Source: Micromonospora avicenniae
Lineage (GTDB): Bacteria; Actinomycetota; Actinomycetes; Mycobacteriales; Micromonosporaceae
DNA: 64,000 bases
NCBI RefSeq assembly: GCF_900156065.1
Contig: NZ_FTNF01000008.1
Span: 124,001-188,000, forward strand
Direction: 5' to 3'
Below the pieces are notes generated by a model. The model did not search any database. It had not been told where the DNA came from and was given only the letters and a program-made list of their open reading frames with translations. Positions 43,810 through 50,422 of the stretch are shown one piece after another. A program made the position numbers and the translations under genes. Numbering within the stretch: the first letter of the stretch is position 1; each line of letters opens with the position of its first letter.

Positions 43810-45474
43810 ATGAAGAGACGTGGCGTCCTGGCGCTCGCGGCCGTACTCGCCCTGGCAGGGTGCAACGCGAACCCGGACGGGGCGACCGATTCCGGTGGGT
43901 CGACCACGGCCACGCAGAAGGGTGGCACGCTGACCATCCTCAGCGCGGCCAGCGACATCGTCTTCGACCCGGCGAAGAGCCAGAACCTGGCGATCACCAC
44001 ACTCGGACTTGTCCTGCGCCGGCTCACCACCTGGGACGTCCAGCCCGGCAAGCCGGCGCAGGTGGTGCCGGACCTGGCGACCGACACCGGCAAGACCAGC
44101 GACGGCGGCAAGACCTGGACCTTCACCCTGAAGGACGGCTTGAAGTACGCCGACGGTAACCCGATCACCACGGCGGACATCAAGTACGGGATCGAGCGCT
44201 CCTTCGCCCCCGAACTCTCCGGCGGTCTGGGCTACCACAAGAGCCTGCTGGTCGGTGGCGCCGAGTACAAGGGCCCGTACTCCGGGTCGGAGCTGGCGTC
44301 CATCGAGACACCGGACCCGCGCACCATCGTCTTCCACCTCGAGACGGCCTACGGGGACTGGCCCTGGATCGCCTCCATGCCCGCGTTCGCGCCGGTGCCG
44401 AAGGCGAAGGACGACCCGCGGAAGTACGCCCAGAACCCGGTCGCCTCCGGCCCCTACCAGGTCGCGTCGTACCAGCAGGGGGTCGCGGTGAAGCTCAGCC
44501 GCAACCCGAACTGGGACGCCACCACCGACTCGGTCCGCAGCGGCGGACCCGACGAGGTCGTCTTCCAACTCGGCCAGGACGAGACGGTCCAGGCGCAACG
44601 CCTCATCGCCGACTCGGGTGACGACCAGTCCGCGTTCGGCGCCGGCTTCGTACCCCCGGCCCAACTCGTCCAGGTCCAGCAGAACCCCGCCGCGAAGCAG
44701 CGACTGGTCACCTCGGACGCGGGCGCGCTCGCGTACCTCGCGATCAACACCCGGCGTGGGCCGCTGAAGGACGTCAAGGTCCGTCAGGCCATCCAGTACG
44801 CCGTGGACAAGCGGGCCTACCAGGTCGCCTCCGGCGGCGCGATCGGCGGCGAGCTCGCCACCACCCTGATCACGCCGGGCATCGCCGGTCGAGCCGACTA
44901 CAACCTCTACCCGGCCGAACCGTCCGGGGACGTCGCCAAGGCCAAGCAGCTGCTCGCCGAGGCCGGCCAGGCCAACCTCTCCCTCACCCTGCTCTCCGAG
45001 AACGACCAGCAGAGCCTCGCCAAGTCGCAGGCGATCCAGCAGGGTCTGCAGCGCGCCGGCATCACCGTGACCATCAAGCCCGTCGACGAGACCGCCTGGA
45101 CCGCCGAGATCAGCGGCGACCGCGGTGACTACGACCTGACCCTGGCCTCGTGGCAGCCGGACTTCCCGAGCGCGAACGGCAACATCCAGCCGCTCTTCGC
45201 GTCCAGCCAGATCGGTGGCGGCGGCTACAACAGCGCCCGCTACTCCCAGCCCGAGGTCGACAAGCTGATCGACCAGGCCACCGCCGAGACCGACCCGGCC
45301 AAGGCGCAGGCCCTGTGGGCGCAGGCGGACAAGCGCATCATGCAGGACGCGCCGGTGGTGCCCCTGGTCTACACGAGGAACTCGTTCCTGCACGGTTCGC
45401 TCGTGCAGAACTTCTTCGTGCCCTCGTTCCCGGCGTACCCCAACTACCTGAAGGTATCGCTGAAGCAGCGATGA
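43810..45474 (+). CDS. ABC importer substrate-binding lipoprotein (family 5, Opp/Dpp type)
   Basis: This 554-residue lipoprotein (lipobox Leu-Ala-Gly-Cys18) captures the substrate outside the cell. Family 5 signatures include AspLysThrTrpThrPheThrLeuLysAspGlyLeuLysTyrAlaAspGly near 100, AspIleLysTyrGlyIleGluArgSerPhe near 125, and ValArgGlnAlaIleGlnTyrAlaValAspLys near 325. The ligand (oligopeptide, nickel complex, sugar or other) is not fixed by these motifs. GAAAGGA precedes ATG 43810, and the stop overlaps the ATPase start by ATGA. Confidence 0.92.
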   Translation: MKRRGVLALAAVLALAGCNANPDGATDSGGSTTATQKGGTLTILSAASDIVFDPAKSQNLAITTLGLVLRRLTTWDVQPGKPAQVVPDLATDTGKTSDGGKTWTFTLKDGLKYADGNPITTADIKYGIERSFAPELSGGLGYHKSLLVGGAEYKGPYSGSELASIETPDPRTIVFHLETAYGDWPWIASMPAFAPVPKAKDDPRKYAQNPVASGPYQVASYQQGVAVKLSRNPNWDATTDSVRSGGPDEVVFQLGQDETVQAQRLIADSGDDQSAFGAGFVPPAQLVQVQQNPAAKQRLVTSDAGALAYLAINTRRGPLKDVKVRQAIQYAVDKRAYQVASGGAIGGELATTLITPGIAGRADYNLYPAEPSGDVAKAKQLLAEAGQANLSLTLLSENDQQSLAKSQAIQQGLQRAGITVTIKPVDETAWTAEISGDRGDYDLTLASWQPDFPSANGNIQPLFASSQIGGGGYNSARYSQPEVDKLIDQATAETDPAKAQALWAQADKRIMQDAPVVPLVYTRNSFLHGSLVQNFFVPSFPAYPNYLKVSLKQR

Positions 45475-47225
45475 CGGTCTCCCACTCGGAGCCGTCCCTC
45501 GCGACGGCCACCCGGTCACCGCTGCTCGCGGTGACCGGGCTGGCCGTGGCGTTCGAGGTGGACGGCGAGACGCACCAGGCGGTCCACGAGGTCACCTTCG
45601 AGCTGCGGCGCGGGCAGGTGCTCGCCCTGGTCGGCGAGTCCGGGTCGGGCAAGAGCGTCACCGCGATGGCCGCGTTGGGTCTGCTTCCCGCCACCGCCCG
45701 GGTGAGCGGCAGCATCACCCTGGCCGGTGAGGAGCTGGTCGGCGCCGAACCCCGGCTGCTGCGGGAGGTGCGGGGCGGCCGGATCGGCACCATCTTCCAG
45801 GAGCCGACGACCGCGCTGAACCCGGTCTTCACCATCGGAGACCAGGTGGCGGAGGCCATCCGAACCCACCGGGAGGTGAGCCGCCGCGCCGCCGCCGCCC
45901 GGGTGCGGGAGCTACTGTCCGCGGTCGGCCTGAACGACCCCGAACGGGTGGCCCGCGCGCATCCGCACGAACTCTCCGGTGGCCAGCTCCAGCGGGCGAT
46001 GATCGCCATGGCGATCAGCAGCGACCCGCTCCTGCTGATCGCCGACGAGCCGACCACCGCGCTGGACGTGACGGTCCAGGCGGGGATCCTCGACCTGCTG
46101 CGGGACCTGCGTGCCCGCCTCGATATGGCAGTCCTGCTGATCACCCACGACATGGGCGTGGTGGCCGACCTCGCCGACGACGTGGTGGTGCTGCGCGAAG
46201 GTTGCCTCGTCGAGAAGGCACCCGTGGCGCAGCTGTTCGCCGACCCGCGACACGAGTACACGCGGGCGCTGCTGCACGCGGTACCGCAGCTGCCGGAGCT
46301 GCGGCTGCCCGGGGCCGCGTCCGCCGAGCCGCGACAGCCGGAGCCGCCGGCGCGGCCACCGTCGCCCCACGCGGAGACGGCGACGATCGACGAACCGGCC
46401 GTGCGGGTACGCGACCTGGTCGTCGAGTACCCGGGACGCCGCCGCGACCGGCGGGTCCGCGCCGTGGACGGCGTCTCCCTGGACATAGCGCAGGGCGAGG
46501 TCGTGGCCCTGGTCGGCGAGTCCGGCTCCGGCAAGTCCACCATCGGGCGGGCGCTGGCAGGCCTGGTCCCGGTCACCGCCGGCACCGTGCAAGTGGTCGG
46601 GGTCGACGTGACCCGCGCCGCCGCGCGGGCGCTGCACGGACGGGAGTTGCGACGACTGCGAGCACGGATGGGCATCGTGTTCCAGGACCCGGCGTCGTCG
46701 CTGAACCCTCGGCGGACCATCGGCGCGAGCATCGCCGAGCCACTGTCGCTGCACACCGACCTGGCGGCGGACGCGCAGCGCGAACGGGTCGACGAGTTGC
46801 TGGAGGCGGTCGAGCTGCCGAGGCGCATGCGTGACCGCTATCCGTACGAGATGTCGGGCGGGCAGCGGCAACGGGTGGCCATCGCACGCGCCATCGCACT
46901 GGACCCGGCGCTGCTGATCGCCGACGAGCCGACCAGCGCGTTGGACGTGTCGGTGCAGGCGCGGATCCTGGAACTGTTCCGTTCGGTGCAGCAACGGTTC
47001 GGCTTCGCGTGCCTGTTCATCAGCCACGACCTGGCGGTGGTCGACCAGTTGGCCGACCGGGTGGCCGTGCTGCACAACGGCCGGATGGTCGAGCAGGGAC
47101 CGGCCGCCACGGTGCTGCGGGCGCCGGAGCACCCGTACACGTCGCGGCTGCTGGCCTCGGCCCCGGTCGCCGACCCGGCGCGGCAGGCGCAGCGGCGCGC
47201 GGCGCGGCAGCGGCTCGCCGCCTGA
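45471..47225 (+). CDS. ABC importer ATPase, fused DppD-DppF double domain
   Basis: This 584-residue protein powers the importer and carries two complete nucleotide-binding domains. The first has Walker A GlyGluSerGlySerGlyLysSer (about 56-63), signature LeuSerGlyGlyGln (about 167), Walker B LeuLeuLeuIleAlaAspGluPro (about 187) and ThrHisAsp. The second has Walker A near 348, MetSerGlyGlyGln near 461 and IleSerHisAsp near 523. A Pro/Glu-rich linker (about 285-310) joins them. Both halves end in the Opp/Dpp C-terminal motif (HisGluTyrThrArgAlaLeu; HisProTyrThrSerArgLeu). Fusion replaces the usual two separate genes. Confidence 0.93.
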   Translation: MTVSHSEPSLATATRSPLLAVTGLAVAFEVDGETHQAVHEVTFELRRGQVLALVGESGSGKSVTAMAALGLLPATARVSGSITLAGEELVGAEPRLLREVRGGRIGTIFQEPTTALNPVFTIGDQVAEAIRTHREVSRRAAAARVRELLSAVGLNDPERVARAHPHELSGGQLQRAMIAMAISSDPLLLIADEPTTALDVTVQAGILDLLRDLRARLDMAVLLITHDMGVVADLADDVVVLREGCLVEKAPVAQLFADPRHEYTRALLHAVPQLPELRLPGAASAEPRQPEPPARPPSPHAETATIDEPAVRVRDLVVEYPGRRRDRRVRAVDGVSLDIAQGEVVALVGESGSGKSTIGRALAGLVPVTAGTVQVVGVDVTRAAARALHGRELRRLRARMGIVFQDPASSLNPRRTIGASIAEPLSLHTDLAADAQRERVDELLEAVELPRRMRDRYPYEMSGGQRQRVAIARAIALDPALLIADEPTSALDVSVQARILELFRSVQQRFGFACLFISHDLAVVDQLADRVAVLHNGRMVEQGPAATVLRAPEHPYTSRLLASAPVADPARQAQRRAARQRLAA

Positions 47226-47301
47226 CGCCGCGACCGCTCGGCGACAGGCGGCGGTCCGAGGACCCCGCGACCCGGCCGGCGTCCGTCGGCGCAGACGCCA
47301 G

Positions 47302-47334
47302 CGGAGGAGGCACCCGGCCCGGATGCCTCCTCCG
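47302..47334. terminator. 11-bp terminator hairpin after the importer operon
   Basis: CGGAGGAGGCA (47302-47312) pairs perfectly with 47324-47334 around an 11-base loop, between the importer and the converging small secreted gene. Confidence 0.75.
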
Positions 47335-47391
47335 TTCGACCTGCTCACCCGCCGGACGGCGCCGGTGACGTGACGGCCGGCGTGGCGGCGA

Positions 47392-47784
47392 TCACACGTC
47401 CTTGAGGCAGGTCATGTAGGCGTAACCGATCTGGCTGCCGAAGTCGATCAGGAGCCAGCCGTTGGCCCCGCTCACCCCGCAGGCGGTGTAGCGGTCCCCG
47501 AGGGCGTAGTAGTCCTGGACGCAGTTGTACTGGTAGCCCTTCTGCGCCGTGGTGATCAGAGGCGCGTCGATGAAGGGGTACGTCCGGATCGGCAGGTTGG
47601 CGGCGATCGACTCGATCCGCCCGGTCGCGCACGAGGTGGAGTAGCCCGCCGCCGGAGCTGCGGAGGGTCCGGCCGCCACGGTCGTCACGGAGGGAGCGGC
47701 AGCCGCCGGAGCCGCGGGCACAGCCAGTGCCAACCCCAGGCCGCTCAGCGCGAGCAGAGACGCCTTCTTGCCAGAGAACTTCAT
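47392..47784 (-). CDS. small secreted protein with paired cysteines (SH3-like?)
   Basis: This 130-residue exported protein has a signal peptide (residues 1-29, ending AlaProAlaAlaAlaAla). The mature part of about 80 residues holds Cys at about 52, 88, 101 and 126, enough for two disulphides. The sequence ArgThrTyrProPheIleAspAlaProLeuIleThrThrAlaGlnLysGlyTyrGlnTyrAsnCys resembles bacterial SH3 domains, with TrpLeuLeuIleAspPheGly near the end. That would fit binding to cell-wall or peptide ligands. ATG 47784 follows GGGGAG. A cluster of palindromes lies just upstream. Confidence 0.65.
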   Translation of the reverse strand: MKFSGKKASLLALSGLGLALAVPAAPAAAAPSVTTVAAGPSAAPAAGYSTSCATGRIESIAANLPIRTYPFIDAPLITTAQKGYQYNCVQDYYALGDRYTACGVSGANGWLLIDFGSQIGYAYMTCLKDV

Positions 47785-47800
47785 AGTCACTCCCCAGTTC

Positions 47801-47847
47801 GGCATGCCGATCATCAAACGATGATCATCGATGCTAGAGCCTAGCAT
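47801..47847 (-). promoter_or_regulatory. cluster of four nested palindromes upstream of the small secreted gene
   Basis: Within 47 bases lie GGCATGCC (47801-47808), GATCATC-N4-GATGATC (47809-47826), CGATGATCATCG (47819-47830) and ATGCTAG-N3-CTAGCAT (47831-47847). On the minus strand TAGGCT (47843-47838) could be a -10 inside the last repeat. The cluster looks like a multi-site operator. Confidence 0.55.
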
Positions 47848-47931
47848 GAAACTCTACAGTGGAGCGACGGCGGTGAGTGCCGGAGCGGCGCGACGTGACT
47901 GCGGCAGGACGCTCGGCAACCATCGCGGACC

Positions 47932-49224
47932 CTATTGCTGGACGAGCCGGAACGACTGGGCAGCGGTGCCGTTGCAGGCGTACTGCACCAGCTGGACGCT
48001 GTCGGCGGTGGAGCCACCGGGCACGTCGAGGCACTTGCCGCTGTGCCGGTTGACGAGCCGGTAGTAGCCACCGGTCTCCGGCACGGCCTGCCACTGCTGG
48101 TTGTTGCCGCCGCTGTAGGTCCAGAGCTGGATCGGCGCGTTGTCGGCGGTGGACACGTTCGTCACGTCGAGGACGCGGCTGCTGTTGTTGCGGTTGTTCA
48201 GCCGCACGTGGCCGCCACTGGTGGGCTGGAACTGGTACTGCTGGGCGAAGGTGGCGTTGCAGGCGTACTGCTGGACGGCCGTGCCGTTGGCGGTGCCGGC
48301 GGCGCGGGCGTCGACGCACTTGCCGCTGCCCTTGTTGACGACGCTGTACCAGGCCGTGGGGGAGATCGGGTCGGAGGGCGGGGGAGCGGTGGCGCCGCCG
48401 AGCCACAGCAGGCCGTCGATCAGGAAGCGGTTCTGCACCTCGCTGGCGAACGTCGACGACAGCGGCACGTCCCTGGCGTAGTCCATGGCGTTGTGGCCGA
48501 AGTTCGCGTAGAGCATCTTGTAGCTGGTGTTCGTCCAGATGATCGGGTAGTAGCCGCCGTACCAGGTCTGGTTCGGGTCGGTGCCGAGCGGGAAGCTGCT
48601 GGGGTCCACCGAGGCCAGGATGTCGATGTTCGGGTTGGTGCGCAGGTCGCGGCTCCAGCTGTACCACTCGCTCACCGACGAGGTGAAGGTCGCGGGCAGG
48701 CGGGACGTCGACGGGTGGCTGCCGTCCTCGACCCGCAGTACCGCCGTGGTCGGCCCCCAGGTGTTGGACTGGAACGCGCCGCTGCCGAGGAACTGGTTGT
48801 GGTACCAGTCCCACCCGCCCGGGTTGTCGGTCCACGCGGAGACGTGGAAGCCGAGCCATCCGCCGCCCCCGCGCATGTACTGCTCGAAGGCGGGGCGCTG
48901 GGCGGCCGGCGGCAGGTCGTCCAGGAAGATGACCACCTCGTACTGCGCGAGGTTGGCGGTGTTCAATCGGCTCCAGTCGTTGGTCGCCGTGTAGGAGAAG
49001 TTGTACTGCGCGGCGATCTGCGGGAACCACTGGTTGGCCTCGCGGACGAAGCTGATGTGTGCCGCGTCCCAGGTCCCGTTGTAGAAGGCGATCACGTCGA
49101 AGGTCGGGGCCGCGCTGCGCGCCGCGCCGTTGGCGGGCGGGGCGGAGACAATCACCAGCGCCAGGCAGAGCGCGAGTAGCTGGGCCACCGTTCGGCTCAC
49201 GGAGCGGCGGGTGCGGGCGATCAT
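47932..49224 (-). CDS. secreted ThuA-like domain protein with C-terminal RICIN lectin domain
   Basis: This 430-residue secreted protein has a signal peptide (residues 1-36). A ThuA/GATase-like domain (about 42-265) shows ValIleAlaPheTyrAsnGlyThrTrpAspAlaAlaHis and GlyGlyGlyGlyTrpLeuGlyPheHis, typical of ThuA relatives linked to sugar metabolism. A Pro/Ser linker follows. Then comes a beta-trefoil RICIN/CBM13 domain (about 295-430) with three repeats marked by Gln-Gln-Trp/Tyr/Phe-like ends and SerGlyLysCys(Val/Leu)Asp starts, which binds sugars. ATG 49224 follows GAGAGGA. Confidence 0.85.
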   Translation of the reverse strand: MIARTRRSVSRTVAQLLALCLALVIVSAPPANGAARSAAPTFDVIAFYNGTWDAAHISFVREANQWFPQIAAQYNFSYTATNDWSRLNTANLAQYEVVIFLDDLPPAAQRPAFEQYMRGGGGWLGFHVSAWTDNPGGWDWYHNQFLGSGAFQSNTWGPTTAVLRVEDGSHPSTSRLPATFTSSVSEWYSWSRDLRTNPNIDILASVDPSSFPLGTDPNQTWYGGYYPIIWTNTSYKMLYANFGHNAMDYARDVPLSSTFASEVQNRFLIDGLLWLGGATAPPPSDPISPTAWYSVVNKGSGKCVDARAAGTANGTAVQQYACNATFAQQYQFQPTSGGHVRLNNRNNSSRVLDVTNVSTADNAPIQLWTYSGGNNQQWQAVPETGGYYRLVNRHSGKCLDVPGGSTADSVQLVQYACNGTAAQSFRLVQQ

Positions 49225-49274
49225 GGCGCGTCCTCTCGTCGTCGTCGCGCTGTGGAGCGCCGGGGAAGCGGCTG

Positions 49275-49286
49275 CATCGATCGATG
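49275..49286. promoter_or_regulatory. palindrome CATCGATCGATG in a divergent promoter region
   Basis: This 12-bp perfect palindrome sits 51 bases upstream of the ThuA-RICIN gene and 206 bases before the DUF6338-like gene. It may be an operator for either side. Confidence 0.35.
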
Positions 49287-49491
49287 ACACGCTATGTCCG
49301 AAGAACTCTCACGTCAATCTCGAACCTGAGCGAATCGGGCGGCTTGCGACTCGTCCGCCGGCGGCGTTCCGGTGGCCGCCGACAGTCCTGCCGCAGCGCT
49401 CCTGTCGGAAACGTGACGCGCGAGCCGGATCCGTCCGCCGGTGCGGACATCATCTTGGGCAACTGCCGCGCCACCCCATGCGAGGAGATCG

Positions 49492-50235
49492 ATGCCCACG
49501 ACCGTGCTGGGAGTCGTGATCTTCGTTGGCCTGCTCCTGCCGGGATACCTCTACGAACGGCGCCGCGAGCGGGACATCCCGCAACGGACGAGGTCACCGC
49601 TGCGCGAGACGATGTCGGTCCTCTTCGTCGGTGTGAGCGCCGACGTCGTCACCGGTCTGATCCTGGCGTTGGCGTGGTCGACCCTTCCCGTGCGGGCACC
49701 GGACCTGGCGGCGCTGCTGCGCACGCCGCGGGAGTACCTGATCGCCGGGCCGTGGCTCGTCGTCGGCTGGGCTGCCGCAGGACTGGCGTTCGCGTGCCTG
49801 TCGGCCTACCTCGTAGCGGCCCGGCCATGGCACCGGTGGCTGCGCCGGCGAACCCGCTTCGGCAAGCTGCTGCGGCACGCCGAGCCGCAGCAGTCGTCCT
49901 GGTGGTTGCTGCTGCGTGAGCACCCGGACCTACCGAAGTACGTCGGTTGCTATCTCGACGACGGGTCGTATGTCGCCGGGCGGCTGCACAGCTTCAGCCG
50001 CGTCTCCGACGAGACCGCCGACCGGGACCTGTCGCTCCGGCACGACCCGGAGCATCCTTTGGTCTACCGGCCGAAGGGCGCCGACCAGACGTACCCGTTG
50101 ACGAACATCGGCGCGGTCGCGATCAGCGCCCGGCGGATCGTCCTGCTGACGGTCACCTACCGGGAAGCGCCGCCACCGGTGAGCACGGAGAGCGCGAAGT
50201 TTCCCGCCCAAGCGACCCCCACCGCACAGGAGTAG
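49492..50235 (+). CDS. DUF6338-like membrane protein, first gene of the CHAT operon
   Basis: This 247-residue protein has three membrane segments (about residues 3-20, 42-65 and 83-108) and a basic cytosolic stretch (ProTrpHisArgTrpLeuArgArgArgThrArgPheGlyLys). The C-terminal domain of about 120 residues contains GlyCysTyrLeuAspAspGlySerTyrValAlaGlyArgLeuHisSer, a beta-barrel-like segment seen in DUF6338-type proteins. The function of the family is unknown. GAGGAG lies 4 bases before ATG 49492. Only 2 bases separate it from the small acidic gene, so the three genes are one unit. I am fairly sure of the gene, less of the family name. Confidence 0.75.
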   Translation: MPTTVLGVVIFVGLLLPGYLYERRRERDIPQRTRSPLRETMSVLFVGVSADVVTGLILALAWSTLPVRAPDLAALLRTPREYLIAGPWLVVGWAAAGLAFACLSAYLVAARPWHRWLRRRTRFGKLLRHAEPQQSSWWLLLREHPDLPKYVGCYLDDGSYVAGRLHSFSRVSDETADRDLSLRHDPEHPLVYRPKGADQTYPLTNIGAVAISARRIVLLTVTYREAPPPVSTESAKFPAQATPTAQE

Positions 50236-50237
50236 TC

Positions 50238-50417
50238 GTGGAACCTGCCCCCCATGGACGTCGTGGCCCTGCGGGCACCCCGGACGCGGACGCCGACTTC
50301 GCCCCCTTCGACGACTTCGACGATTTCCGCGGCGGACAACAGGTCGTCGACCCCGACGTGCTCCCACCGACGGCCGGCGAGCTGCCCGAGCCGGTACCCC
50401 GGCCAGCGGACGAGTAG
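50238..50417 (+). CDS. 59-residue acidic small protein in the CHAT operon
   Basis: The short frame starts at GTG 50238 with AGGAG 5 bases upstream, just after the stop of the membrane-protein gene, and ends 5 bases before the CHAT gene. The product is strongly acidic (AspAlaAspAlaAspPheAlaProPheAspAspPheAspAspPhe) and Pro/Glu-rich at the end, with no membrane segment and no cysteine. Position and SD argue that it is real. It might be a regulator, inhibitor or substrate of the CHAT protease, but that is only a guess from its place. Confidence 0.6.
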   Translation: MEPAPHGRRGPAGTPDADADFAPFDDFDDFRGGQQVVDPDVLPPTAGELPEPVPRPADE

Positions 50418-50422
50418 CCGGG

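Noticed and set aside
41854..47225. Nickel importer serving the nickel superoxide dismutase
   Set aside because: The Opp/Dpp family does include nickel importers, but sodN is 28 kb away and nothing in the binding protein shows a nickel site.
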